64,000 nt of DNA from Phallusia fumigata (GCA_008931825.1 QXVZ01029387.1:1-64000), one strand, 5' to 3'. Positions 24,993-37,640 are shown, counted from the first letter of the stretch. Numbers and translations are program-made. Notes: generated from the sequence alone by a model not told the origin.

Positions 24993-26186
24993 GCTTATGA
25001 AACACGAAGTTATTTTTTACTAAATACGAATATTATTCAACATAAACTAACCAATCATTAGCTTTTAATTACTTTGGTTTCTCAAAGCGGCAATGATATA
25101 TCTCGCTATGTTTTATTGGAATAATGGCAAATACTGCAGTCGCTTTTATCATTTATGTTAGCAACGATGCAACAGCAAATTTTCATCAACGTGAAATTGA
25201 TTAACAACCTTTTTGTGCATTGACATTTTTCTTGTTATTTTCTGTATACTCGATAACCTATGGTTTTTTCGGTTTCCTTGCTGTTTTATGAAACCGTTCA
25301 ACGATGACAAATTTAATAAAGTGACAATGTAAATAAATTTGACTTGACTTGACTTGACAAACAAAGGTTTTGCTAAACTCGATTGACAAAATGTTTTTGT
25401 AACATTAACTGCGTTTTGCAAACTACATGGTTACCTTGACCTGCATTGTATGTGTTTATTTTAATTGGTCAGCTGGTGCAAAATTTGGAGAAACGGTAAA
25501 CTAAACGAAACTAAAAGAAAATTTACTACAAACTTATGGTCAAAGCAGCTTCGAAATAGGTCGAGTTTTTATATAGCGTTAATTTAAAAACGAAATTGAA
25601 AAATGTAAATGTAATACGCCTACATTAGTTACATTGCAAAAAATAAAGTAGTTTTCAATAGTTTAACTTCAACGTTTAAGTTACATGATGGATGGAGTCA
25701 CGGAAAGTCAAGTATTTTTGAAAATTTGTCTTGATTCGAGTATATACTCGATTCACAGAATTTCTCTTACGTGTTAGAGACAAAAAAACAAAAGGTACTG
25801 CCAAAATAATTATTGAGGAATATTCGAACGGACATATTTGTTGTCCAAGAGTAAAATGTAAACAACTGTGCTGTAAACAAGAATGTTGCAATTGTTTTGT
25901 TTTATATTCATTATTGTGGTATTTAGATAGGTAGATCATTTTTCGCAAACAAAGTTTTCTCTTATATTGTATGCACTTAATGCGCACAGTTTGTGCGCAG
26001 TGACTTTTTTAGTGTCTTTAGGGCACCTAATAACCTTGTAGCCAATCAGATAGCATCAAATGGGGTTATTAAAATTGACTTAATATAATACAAACAAACA
26101 TCAAATATTTACAGAAATAATCTTCATGTACATCAGGATTAGTTGGGATGCTCGAAGCCTAAAAGATGAAACCATGTGATTTCCTA
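24993..26186. other. Spacer after SLC22 copy 2
   Basis: Nothing coding seen. It holds a short (acttg) run near 25341-25360 and a block (25676-25800) homologous to 19363-19570. Confidence 0.5.
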
Positions 26187-26251
26187 CATCTTCTGTTTGT
26201 CCACAATTTATTCTTTTCAATAAGTTCAATCTTGTCAGCCAGAAATTCTTC
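26187..26251 (-). pseudogene. Decayed exon 12 piece, minus strand
   Basis: The minus strand reads E-E-F-L-A-D-K and then a degenerate tail ending in L-W-T-N, matching the final exon of the SLC22 genes (E-E-F-L-A-D-N...). It breaks off within three bases of a plus-strand exon 6 remnant at 26254, marking a rearrangement junction. Confidence 0.7.
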
Positions 26252-26253
26252 TA

Positions 26254-27040
26254 TGTCTCATTATGTGGTGGTAAGCAAAAGTTCAGAACATTATCGTCTG
26301 CAGCGCAAAATGTGTTTTATCCAGCCAATAGCGTAAAGTGTTTATTTGACTAAGACATTTAAATACACTCGCCACAAGTTCTTGTTGGATTTATTTGTAG
26401 GTTTTTAGACGAATCTCCGCGGTGGTTGGCTACAAGAGGCAAAAAGGCGGAAGCCGCGAGCATCCTGGAAAAAATAGCAAAGTTTAACAAAATCGAAAAC
26501 CCAGACTCATTGCTGACGTAGATAAGTTATTTCACAAAACTTTATTTCGTAATTCTTTGCGTTTTTGCGTTTAATATCATGATCACGGTGTTAAAAAGAC
26601 AAGATCGGTCGATAAAGTTGAAGGAAATCCAAACGCACGCCCTTATAAAACCAAAATATGTCCTTTTGACGTGTATTGGTTACCTTTGGATAAAACAAAC
26701 GTCTGAACAACAAAAATCTTTGTTGTTTAGGTCGACAGCACTGAATTATGGCAGTTCATTGGCTCGTGTCGGTGCGATTGTTGCTCCTGCCATTGCTATG
26801 ACGGAATTGATTCATCCCACCCTACCCTTCATCATGTTTGGTTTCATTACTGTGTTTGCAGGTAACTGATATTTTTTCAATCTTGTAGTTTGATTTGAAA
26901 ACATGAACAGTTCTTGTGCAGGAATATTGATTCTGCTGCTGCCGGAAACGAGAAAAGTAGCGATGTTTGAAACATTGGAAGAAACTGAAAGATTCTTGGC
27001 TGACAAAACAGGACCTCTGGAAAAACTACTTTGTGGATAA
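26254..27040 (+). pseudogene. SLC22-type transporter, copy 3 (3' fragment)
   Basis: Only the last 17 bases of exon 6 with its donor (26254-26270), exon 7 (26401-26517), exon 11 (26731-26861) and exon 12 (26922-27040, stop TAA) remain. Exons 1-5 and 8-10 are missing, and exons 7 and 11 are separated by only about 210 bases. The retained exons are intact and close to those of copies 4 and 5. The fragment could still be transcribed through from copy 2 but cannot encode a transporter: exon 7 ends in phase 2 and exon 11 expects phase 2, so joining them is in frame but lacks four or more membrane spans. Confidence 0.85.
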
Positions 27041-28927
27041 AGGGATACGGGTTGATATAAGCTTCATCCACACCAACTAGGAAATTTATCTCATCGTAAA
27101 AAGCCAACTCCTCTTATTAACTATTTTTGAATCCATTGTTTAGGGAAAGAGCTTAGTGGAGATTTGAGCACAAAAATAAATGTACGGTTATTTGTAATTT
27201 TTTTTGCTTTTTACAATATCAACATGTATTTGTTGAATGATTCCTAATAAAAAACGTTTCAACAATTCCTTTTGTATGCTGCTTTTTCATCTTACTGAAA
27301 TCCGATTTTCGATTCGTTGATGTCCTTTAGTGTAAAAAACCCTGGCAACCAACCTATGGTCAGACGTTTTCTCAAACATAATAGGTTATTGTTGTTTTGA
27401 GGCCTGCAAGAGACGTTACACCGAATGTGTGTCGTCGTATTTCCATTCAGCACGGCGTGGGATAGGCTATATACTCGATTTTCTCCTAGGAGTGCCGTCG
27501 TGCTTTAGATACGAGTGTGCCGTTATGGTTGAACTGCATGCAAGCTTCAGCGGAAATCCCGGAATTGAATATACGCATTTATTTAAGTCATATAGTTATA
27601 CACTAAAAGTACAGTTACATTATAAAGAGTTAATCATGTAGTTTTCTTTTACGACTTTGAAATTTTATTGACTAGCAGGGACTCGTAATTGACTAGCAAG
27701 TAATTAAGTAACAGAACATCGCTATAAACAATTGACTGTGCTTGGTCAAGGTTTTGTGACGTAAATATTTTTTTGGGACTGCTGTCATCAACCGCGCGTG
27801 CACAGAAACGCGTGAGACAGGGGGCGAACGTTCTGCAACATCAATCAAGCACGTTCTGTTCTAAAAACCTTTCTCTGAGACCTGAGTCCTTAGAGCATGA
27901 CCTTGGCATATGAGATAGAATACCTTTTTGTCAGTCTGTGGTTGACTAGGCATGCCGTTGGGGCATACGCAATTTTCTGAAGGAATTTGCATGTTGACTG
28001 CAGAGCAGGAGTAGGCAAACTACGGCCCGCCAATTTGTTAGGTAACAAACACAGCTATGTTTATGATTCTTTTTTATTTAGTTTTTATGTGAAAGTTCGT
28101 ATGTGGGATTAGTTAGAAAAACAAGTAACTATGTAATTCTCGCGGCGGCTGGATATTTTTTTTATTGCTAACATGTGTATAAGAAATCATCAATCAATTC
28201 AAGAAAGATCGAGGTCGTTGATATATTGGGAGGTCACGAATTAAACAATAGGCCTGTTTATTGCAGGCTATCTGCAAAGTAGAATTGAAACGCAATAACG
28301 CAAGATATGAGAGAGTAAGGTAGTTTATTTGTACAGAGTAAGTGGTTTGCTGTCAAACCGTTGTTTGAAAAACGAAGTTTTGGAAGAAATCAGGTGTTAG
28401 CAGAATTACCAGAATAAAACACGATTTTTTAATGAGACGCATTTAGAGTTTGCCGAAGTAATGATTCACAAATTAGAAATTTTTAAAACGCATATATGTG
28501 TTGACCAAAAACGGGAGCCGCTTACGACTTAGAGAGAGGCCGGGGCAAAAGATATCCAGGGAGAAACGCGGTGTTAGACTCTTTTGACGCCCCATTATGC
28601 GGTGTCTGTTGTGGTAAGCACTGTATTATAACAAACAATCGGGAAAAAGACTACTACTACGGCACAAATTTACTTTTCGGGTAAACAGTGACAGAACTTG
28701 ACCGACCGTTGTAACAATACATAGGTAAAAAAAATGTTTTTTTGTATGTATGTGAGGTGGCACTAGTAACAGATACGTCAAAGCTGTACCATAAACCAAC
28801 AGTCACCTTTGTTAGTCGACGAATGATTTTCGATTTGGACGACAAACTTCGTTATTGATACCTTTACTTCTAGAATTGTAAACAAAGTATAAAACTGTTG
28901 TTACAGATTTCGCAGTAATAAACAAAC
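27041..28927. other. Spacer and 5' flank of copy 4
   Basis: No gene seen. 27170-27650 resembles the 3' flanks of copies 4 and 5 (34250-34900, 44280-44880). 27720-27900 resembles 12950-13110. 28610-28927 is close to 39253-39557. The 17-base word cctgagtccttagagca at 27881-27897 is identical to part of the fold-back arm at 56271. At 28009 a hAT-like end (caggagtaggcaaactacgg) is visible without a partner. Confidence 0.5.
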
Positions 28928-31900
28928 ATGTCATCTCTTGATGAGGCAATTTCTCATGTTGGATGGGGAAAATATCAAATCCGCAATATGGCATTTTCTC
29001 ATTTGCATCTTGCTCTGACGGCGATCCATGTGCTTTCCCATATATTCATAGCTTACCCAATGCCTTATACGTGCAATCCTGATGCCAAACAACAAGCTGA
29101 GAAGGTAAAGTCGATTCAGTAAAATGTAGAAGTAATTTTGGGAGTAAGACCATAATAGTTTTCATATTTGTAGCGCACCGTAGCTTCGTTGAGGCCAATG
29201 GAGCCTTGTCACCCCAGAAAAATCCTTAAGTTACAGGCTTTCAATTTCACTTTTTTCTGAAAAAATTGTTACATTTCCACTATTGTTTCCTTTTTAAGTT
29301 TTTGTCAAACACAATGTTAGGGACAGCAATGAAACTTTGAATAATTACTTGAAAAACAAATCATTACCTAAAAAATTCGAAATGCCGTCTCACAAACGAA
29401 ATGCTTTTGCTTGCTAATATCCATAAAGTTTTGCACACCGACAATTTTTTGGTTGACTACGCCACAGGTTGAGGCGTAACCGCTTCGGCTTGCACTTTCT
29501 GTCATTCACTCGTGTCTTCAAACACACTTTTTGGGCAGTTCTTGGTGGTCCTCATGTAAGTAAACCTTCAAACAGTTTTTTCCTGCTTTCGGGGTCAATT
29601 GCGTTGACCTCTAAAATGTCACTGCAACGCTTTTTCTAAATTGAGGCAGGTAGTACATTAATTCGTCTCTTCTATCGGTTTATCGTTGCAGGCACTATAG
29701 TAGGCCAGAATATAAAAAAAAACTTTACCCTGCCGAAAAATAACATTTCCAAAATTCAAAGAGTTTATTACTATGTCGTTTTTTAAAACGTGTAACCATG
29801 AAGATTTTTAAAAGATTTTACACTTTCCACACAATTTTAAACAGGTTGGAGGTGATGTGACGGGTAGCGTAATAATAGCTACAACATTCATTACGCACAC
29901 ACGAAATTGTCTCATTGGAAAATACTTCATTCCCGTTGTTATCATTTGCTTGGTTTGGAGATTCTTTACTGTTGGATGTGTAATGCAAGTTTAGATCAGC
30001 TTTAACCGTTCTCGCTTATGGTAAACAACAGTTAAACTTGGTGGTCACTATGTTTAGATCTGCAACATCACCTTAAGCGAAAATCAGACAAGATTGCTCA
30101 TTCCAACAAAAACCGGTTCAGTGGATTTAAATCAGTGCCAACAGTAAGTTTCCTATCTACTGTGGCGGCCTCATGGTTTTAAAGAAGCTCAGTAAACACC
30201 TACCCTAACCCTTGCACTCATAAAAATTCAAATCACTAATAACAAACCAGTCAGCGCAAATACTTTTATCGAACCTGTGGTTCTCATTCGGGTGTCCGCA
30301 GTAATGTAGCGCCAAACCTGGGTGACCATGTCAAGAGTCGAAAAATTCCCTTCGCATTTTACGCGAGCTTCAGTAAATTCAACACCCGCTGAAACACCTG
30401 GCGTAAGTCGATGTTGCATTTAATTCTGCGTATTTAGACATTAAATCCATGTTGATGCGGTGCCCATGACCAACATATTGGTTTGAGGCTTTTGTTGGAG
30501 ACATCATACCGTTTCTGTAAGCACCCTTGTTAAAAGTTAATTCAAACTCGAAATACAAAAATTTGTAACGACCCTCAGCACAAATTGCGTGCAAGTGGCG
30601 TGAATTTACATTGTGCATTTTCCATAGGCAATACTATTTTTATCACACTTGTCAAGTTGTCAAACTTTTTAGAAATAGTCGCATCACAGCCCTGCGCTGC
30701 AGTACTTTCGATGCCTCGCTGTCCACTAAAAAATAACTCGATTAACTTCACACGATTATAATTCAGCAATGCTTTGTGTTGCCACAACCGCGTTATATTA
30801 CTTGTGGTACCACAAAGCAGCATGCGCGGTATAGTGCCAAGTACGCAATTGATGCTTATTGAATACATTTCTGCAATCACGCTATGAACAGCATTAACTA
30901 AAAGAGACTAAAGACGTCCCACTTTGATAATCGCTGTTTCAAACAATCGAATCTAAAATATTTGGGGGTCAGATGTATAGAAGTCCTCCACAACCACATT
31001 ATTGAGGAGGATATGTCGAACGCTGGATGTTGTAACTGCGGGTCCTACCACTGAGTGACAGCTAAATTATTTGCGCGATATAATAAGTTATTCATTGATT
31101 TCCAGATTTACAAACCCCTTTCCGGTCAATGTGACTGCAGCCAACAGCGAGTTTTGGGAAAAAGGTCAAAGAGTTAACTCTAACCAGGTTTATTATTATC
31201 CTCATTATGCAAAAGGTTTTTTTTCTTAACTGCAAGTATTTTTCCCCAGACGATGGATTGTACTGAATTCGCTTTTACCAGCGATGGAACTGTTCAGAGC
31301 TCAATAATCGCACAGTACGAAATGATTTGCAGCAAGTCGTGGTACAACTATCTTCTCCAATCTCTTTTCATGGTTGGAGTGTTTTCCAATGGTTTGGTGC
31401 TGGGAAAAGCTTCTGACAGGTAAATCACCACTTGGGGCAAGCTTAGGTACATCTAATTCTACCAGCATTTTTTAAACTGAAATCGCTTTTGGACAGAATC
31501 GGAAGAAGGAAGGTTCTTCTCATAATGAGCATCGGAACCATAATATCCAGTTTCGCCATTACCTTTGCCAACACGTTTCCACTCTATGCTGCTCTAAGAA
31601 CTGTAGTTGGATTCTTCTGTTTTATTTCACCCACTACATTAGTACTAGGTATGAAAGACAAAAAAAAGACACATATTAATTTCTCGGATCTTTGCTGAAG
31701 CGTTAATGGAGACCAACACATTTATATGCGTAAATCCAGTACGACAGGCCTGCAAGAAGCGTAATATAAAATTGAAATTTTCGTCATGTTTTTAAGTCTC
31801 GACAGGGGCTTTCCAGTTTAATGATGCGAATAAGCTGTAATATTAAACTAAACCTTCACTATTATCAGCACTGAACTATTAATATGGAACAGGGACCCAA

Positions 31901-34149
31901 ACAAAGTCTTGCAAGGGCGTACAAGCCTACTTGGAGCCTCTAACACTACAATAAAAATACAAATTGATGCTAGGTTGTACTTTATGGTGCATTAAACTGC
32001 TTTCCAACGCACGCCGCTGCATATAGCCTTGTGTACATGAACCGGACATGTACCTGGTGGACCCACCGCGTTGGCCCTGGTTTTAGGTTTCCGATCATAT
32101 TGTACTTTGTAAATATGACGTGCGAAATATAAATCTGTTTATGTTACAACAGTTACGGAAACAACCAAGACGAACAAAAGAGCGTTGGTTACCAGTGTTT
32201 GCAGTTGCGGTTATTCAGTTGGAACAATCGTCCTCGTGGCTATCGCCTATTTCATTAAATATTGGCAAACTCTGCAAATAGTGACTTGCATTATGTTCAC
32301 TGGATGTCTTATCATGTGGTGGTAAGCAAAATTTTTTAAATTTTTAGTCGATCATTTTCTGTAAGGCAAAGTGTGTTCAATCCAGCCAAACCAGCGTAAA
32401 ACATACTTTATTTGACTAAGGCGAGTAGAATACCAGCAAAAATTAAAGTAGGTATAATTTTTCCACTTTAAACACACATGCCACAATTTCTTGTTTGATA
32501 CATTTTTAGGTTTTTCGATGAATCTCCGCGTTGGTTGGCTACAAGAGGCAAAAAGGCGCAAGCCGTGAACATCCTGGAAAAAATTGCAAAGATAAACAAA
32601 ATCGAAAACCAAGACCCATTGCTAACGTATTTACGTTATTGGATAACACTTCGAAATGTTGATCATTTTTGCGTTTTTCAGAGTTAAAGAATCGTTATTC
32701 ACTGACTCAGTAGGTTTGGGAGAAAAGCCCTTGAATTTGGGAATGACTGACACGCTTCGAACCCCGCAGCTAAGAAAATTGACATTGGTGTTGACTTATT
32801 GCTGGTAAAATTAAATTGCGGCATATATTAAATCATGGCAGTCAATTTGTTTGTTAATTAGTTTTCTATTTTGTCTGTAACACATTAAAAAACAGATTTC
32901 TAGGCATAAAAGCGCATCTTTTATCTATGACGTTTGCAGGTTTGCCACATCATGTGCATTTTATGGTTTAACTCTGAATGTGGCCAATGTGGGAGGAAAT
33001 ATATATCTGACTTCATTGTTGATGGGCTTGATGGCAGTTCCAGCTTATCCGCTTGCCTTGTACTTGTGTCAAAAAGTGGGAAGGCGATTTGTCATCTCAA
33101 CCTCTTTCTTACTCGCAGGATTATTTTGCTTTTCCATGTATTTTATCCCATCAGGTATAACGACTGCTAAGAATCGAGTTGCAAAATAAGCTAATTGTTT
33201 CACTGAATATTGGTGAAAAATTAAACTGAATAAAGAATTTAGAAGGGAATTTCTTTCACACAGAATTGAAAGCACTTTACATCACAATGTTTTTGATGGG
33301 CCGAGTATTTTCAATTATTCCGCTCAACACGCTTTACCTCTACGCTGTTGAACTCAACCCAACAGTAATTAGGTGAGTATATCACGGTTCAAAAACCTTT
33401 CTATCTTGAATTATCATGATCACGGTGTTGAAAAGTCAAAATCAGTAGATCCAAATGCACGCCCCCTATAGTATCGTCACTTAAACCTATTGCGTTTGTT
33501 TCTTAAAACAACTTCGAATGGTTCCAATTTGAATAAAATAAAATTTTAATCAATAAAAGTGTTTGTTGTTTAGGTCGACAGCAGTGAATTATGGCAGTTC
33601 GTTAGCGCGAGTGGGAGCAATTGTTGCCCCAGCCATCGCAATGACGGAATTGATTCATCCCACCCTACCATTCATCATGTTTGGTTGTATTACTGTGTTT
33701 GCAGGTAACTGAGATGTTGTTAAGAAGATTTTATAGATGCAGCCAGTTGAAAGATGAATGAATTAAATGTCATGTGACGTCATAAGCAGTGCCGTAGTAA
33801 ACAGCCAATGTTATTGAAATGATAACTGTCGGGTCGACAAGCTTTTGCTAGGTTTTTTATCTTTCTTAAAAAAAAGATTTTTACATTAATTTTAGCATTT
33901 GTAAAGGCACCATGGTATTTAATGCTGTGTTGTGGAAAGCAAATTAAAAAGAATTTTTTGCGCTTTTTTAAACTCTTTAGTTCTTAATTTGAAAACATGA
34001 TCAGTTCTTGTGCAGGAATATTGATTCTGCTGCTGCCGGAAACGAGAAAAGTAGCGATGTTCGAAACATTGGAAGAAACTGAAAGATTTTTGGCAGACAA
34101 CGCAGGACCTCTGGAAAAACTACTTTGTGGATCAAGGGAAACGACATAA
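28928..34149 (+). CDS. SLC22-type organic ion transporter, copy 4
   Basis: Twelve exons in phase: 28928-29104, 30058-30143, 31106-31187, 31250-31419, 31497-31648, 32153-32321, 32510-32626, 32682-32804, 32940-33154, 33264-33372, 33574-33704 and 34016-34149, giving 554 residues. It carries GKASDRIGRRK (MFS loop 2/3), DESPRWLATRGKK, LRTPQLRKLTL, ELNPTVIR and LLPETRK. Compared with the other copies, exon 3 reads A-N-S-E-F-W where they have T-N-C/D-C/T-N-C before F-W, so one extracellular-loop Cys conserved in all others is Ser here. Intron 2 carries about 0.7 kb not obviously present in the other copies. The 5' flank is nearly the same as that of copy 5, so these two probably share regulation. 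Substrate unknown. Confidence 0.9.
30228..30880 (-). other. Unrecognised coding-like block in intron 2
   Basis: Three minus-strand open frames of 101, 79 and 63 codons overlap end to end across this stretch in successive frames, which is more coding-like than the surroundings. I do not recognise the protein and see no transposase, RT or protease motif. It might be a decayed retrocopy or transposon piece inserted in intron 2 of copy 4; chance open frames are also possible. Confidence 0.25.
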
Positions 34150-35098
34150 AACAAGCTTTATTAACTACAAATTTAATCCAATAGTATAAATAACTATTGG
34201 ATAGGAATAGAGCTTGGTGGAGATTAAAGAACAAAAACATCAACTGTTATTTGTAGAACATCTCAATCATAAGCTTCTTTCCAATCATTTTGTTTTTGCT
34301 GGGCTACAATCTAAAATCCAGTTTTAAGCAAAGGAGCCATGGTGATGTTTTTTGTCGTGCGTTCCAGCAGTGTTTATCTCGCATACCAGCAACGATCGAA
34401 ACAGCAGCAAATCCCCATCGCCATTTAAATGAACAAAAATTTGAAATGCATTATCACCTTTTGTAATTTTTGTACCAAAACTTTTTTTTATTTGTTGATC
34501 CGTAATTAACAAAACGCCTTTTCAATGATTTCTTATGTTTGCTGCATTTTCTTGTTATTGCGGTCCGATTTTCGATTCACTGCTGTCCCCCAATATGAAT
34601 AAAAACGAAATGACAAACGAAAATTGCACCAACTTATGGGCAGACCATTTCTCAAGAATATTAGGTCATTATTGTTGTTATTTTGAGGCCAGCAAGAGAC
34701 ATCGAATCTTTTTCGTCGCATTTCCACTCAGCACGGCGCGTGTGCTAGGCCCAATAGGCACCGATCTCGGGTTGCAATTTCACTGCAGGCAAGCTATTAG
34801 TGTGCTAAGTGATGTACATACGAGTGTGCCGTTGTGGTTGGCCTGCATGCAAGCTTCACCGGAAATCCCCGGATTGAGTGCATTAATTTGATTCATAGTT
34901 ATGCACTAAAAGTACAGTTAGGCTACATTAAGAAGAATTAGGGAGTTAGGCTACATAAGAATTCATTTTTTCTTCATTGACGTTTAGAAACCCGACTTAA
35001 GTTTTGATTTGGATCACATCAGGTCACATATTTCTCTAACTTTACACCGTAATTAATTGGAATGCTTGAAGCCAAAAAGATGAAACCATATGTTTATC
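34150..35098. other. 3' flank of SLC22 copy 4
   Basis: No gene seen. 34250-34900 resembles the flanks after copies 3 and 5 (shared agcacggcg and caagcttcagc/accgga words). Confidence 0.5.
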
Positions 35099-35142
35099 TT
35101 ACATCGTGACCGTTTGTCGAGAAAATAACCTTTCAAAGGCAG
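35099..35142 (-). pseudogene. Tail of a decayed minus-strand SLC22 exon 12
   Basis: Resembles 45445-45485, the last codons and stop region of the intact minus-strand gene (acatcgtgacc, tttgtcga words). Only the tail is recognisable. It pairs with the exon 11 relic at 35361. Confidence 0.6.
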
Positions 35143-35360
35143 CTCAAGTAAGTTAATTTATAACACGAATAAAGTATTGTGGTTGGAGCCGTAACGGTAA
35201 TTTTCTCTGTTTAGATAAGGTGTGGTTCAAGACGTTGTTAAATCACTTCAATTACATCTTCTAAGTTGTAATTTCAAACAATGTGCAAGTTAAATTCCAA
35301 CCGACATCATTATGTCTGATGAGGTATCAAGAAGGGCTTAAATTGTTCGCAATTGTTTGC

Positions 35361-35460
35361 CCGCAACTATAGCAACCAAAGCAAACATGATAATTATAGG
35401 GTGGGATGTACGAGTCTCGCTGGAGCTACCATTTACTGCCATAATTCGCTGCTGTGTATC
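35361..35460 (-). pseudogene. Decayed exon 11 of a minus-strand SLC22 gene
   Basis: The minus strand is a degenerate match to exon 11 of the gene at 45445-49420, sharing the words gggatgtacgagtctcg and gccataat. Exons 10 to 1 are absent: 35 bases further on, sequence homologous to the 5' flank of the intact minus-strand gene (49605-49760) begins. The relic thus lost its middle by deletion. Confidence 0.7.
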
Positions 35461-35494
35461 CTGCTGCGTCTGGCCGGAATTTAAACATACAAAA

Positions 35495-35655
35495 CGAGTG
35501 CAACTAACTTTTCCCTTGCGAAACGAAAAAAAGGCGTTTAGAGTCTGACAAAAAAACAACTGGATAAAGAGCAAAACATTTTTTGTGTAGTGCGTTTGTA
35601 GATGCCTTCGTTCCTAGTTTGCTACGTAAAATGCATTGTGAGCGGGAAAACCTCC
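35495..35655. repeat. Segment homologous to 49605-49760
   Basis: Shares aaaaaggcgt.tagagtct, cttcgttccta-like and aaatgcattg words in the same order with 49605-49760, the region upstream of the minus-strand SLC22 gene. Supports a segmental duplication that includes the minus-strand gene and its 5' flank. Confidence 0.6.
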
Positions 35656-36960
35656 AAAATCACTTAAATCTGTGTTGGCTTCACCGGGTGCAAAAACGGT
35701 TCTTAATTTGGCCAACATATTGTTCCTTGCATATCGTACAAGTGGCAACATATACACCAAAACATTTACAGTCAAGTACTTGTCTAAGAACGACGGCTTT
35801 CCCATGGGAAGTGAGATTGTGCTGTGTATACACCATAGACTTGTGGTTGCCATAACTCCCACACAACGCGCATTTTCCGCAAGGCCCCGACATACCCTCA
35901 GACGCTTGTTGTCCATACGCACGTGCTCTCTTTTCGTAGTTTGTTAACAGATTCCCCAGAGTTGCAGCTCTTTTATACACTAGCTTGGCAAGGGGTTGCA
36001 ATTTTCTTTCTTTTTCTGCCAGTTTCAGAATTTTAGGAAACGACGTACCTCACACTATCTGCTGTGTGTCTTTTGATATAGATGCCGGCGGAAACCGCTC
36101 ATTCCAAGTCTAGCCTCCTGCAAGCATGGCTCTGTAATCCAATTTGGAAATCCGGATCTCTTGCACTTGTCACCAAGTCTATCTAAGCCCTGCAAGTAGT
36201 GTTCTTGCAGCTTGTTAATTCACCTAAGTCTGCTGGCTTCGCCTAAAACAACACCCCGAAAATTATATTGCGGGTGATGAGAAGTGCCTTGAAGGAAGCA
36301 ACGATCTTTCGCCATTTTCTTGACATGGTCTTTGTGACACACTGCAACCTGGTAAAAACAGAGTGGCAATATAAAACGTCCAGAAACACGACGTAGCCCT
36401 TTTCGTCGCTGGTGGAAAATTCCCTGAAGACAAGTTGTAATCCAACCTTTTCAAACGCCCTTTGCAGCGCTGACCTTATTTCTGTGGTTCTTTGCCGACC
36501 AAACGAAGTCCATAATATGTCATCTATGTACCTCTTGAATATTTCCGCCTTCTTTAATGTGGACGCTGCCGACTCAATGACATAGTGCATGGATATGTTT
36601 GCAAGAGGGACTGAATGGTTTTCTCCAGTGGCAATTCCCCTCCTCTGTTTGTAGGCTTTGCCATCGTATACTGTATTAATGCATTTGTGAGTTTGAACAG
36701 CACAAACTCTATAAGACATCTGCGGTCCGCGAGGTTGGAAGCAGAATGGCGTTGAAGGGACGAGTCAGAGATTTTTTGATCAGTTCCCTCGAGATATTCG
36801 GATAGAGACCAATGACATCAGCCGCCACTATGAACACCGGCGGTTTGTCCCCATGTGAATGCCCAGCATGTGATTGCCAAGCAACCAATTCTTTAAGCTA
36901 ATGTTGAGTGTCCCTGCAGTATTCATCAAAGCTGCGTTCTTAGGCTAATACTTGATTGCA
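35655..36960 (-). mobile_element. Penelope-like element fossil
   Basis: The minus strand carries, in order, an RT block with the D-V-x-x-L-Y-P-N-I form, the Y-I-D-D catalytic box near 36530 and a C-terminal Cys-rich block with Y-V-G-Q of a GIY-YIG endonuclease near 35710-35760. This domain order identifies the Penelope-like family. It is 5' truncated and broken in several places, so it is not an active element. It sits in the duplicated spacer between SLC22 copies 4 and 5 and therefore inserted after or during the cluster's expansion. Confidence 0.75.
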
Positions 36961-36973
36961 AATGTTTTGGTAC

Positions 36974-37006
36974 ATATATATATATATACATATACATACA
37001 TATATA
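36974..37006. repeat. AT/ATAC microsatellite
   Basis: An alternating atat/atac run between two oppositely oriented Penelope-like pieces. Confidence 0.85.
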
Positions 37007-37008
37007 TT

Positions 37009-37640
37009 GCCACTTGCACGATATGCAAGGAACAATATGTTGGCCAAACTATAGAACCGTTTTTGCACCTGGTGGGGCCGACACAGATTTGTGGGAAAAA
37101 ACGGGAAAGTTGAAGACCACAGCGACAACGTAGCGCTGCTGCACCACTCGCAACAACTTCTACTTCACACCCCGACATCGCTGACTGCTTTCAAATAACG
37201 TTTGTTGAACAGCCGCCACCTGGGGATTTGGATGCCTGTGAGGCCAGGCTAAAAATAACGCAGGCTTCCATCGATGTCCAGAAAATGATGCTTTCTAGGG
37301 TGCGGTAATTTTTACCTTGTCAGCGATTTTTTTTGTTTACGTGCCTTTGGTTTTATGCGCTTTTTTACTTGTTGTCTTGGTGCAGCCCTTATTTTGTGCC
37401 CCACTTCTTTCTCTCGCTTTTTTCTTTTGGTGGTTCTGCGTTTTGTTTTCGGACTGCGCACAAAACGAGCGCATGCTTGAGCTTGCGTTTGTTTGATTTT
37501 GCTGTTGGTTTTAACTCTTTGTCCATTTGTATTTTGGGTAACCTGACTGACGATGCCTACGCAGATGAAATATATATCTCTTTTTTAACAAACAGCCATT
37601 GGCTGATTTTGTGTTTGAGGCATAGCTTTACTGTTATCAT
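37009..37640 (+). mobile_element. Penelope-like 3' piece, opposite strand
   Basis: Bases 37009-37088 are an inverted copy of 35668-35745, encoding the same Cys-x-x-Cys...Y-V-G-Q part of the GIY-YIG domain on the plus strand, followed by a further C-terminal and probable 3' untranslated part. Together with the minus-strand copy it forms a divergent pair around a microsatellite, a layout reported for Penelope-like insertions. Broken. Confidence 0.65.
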
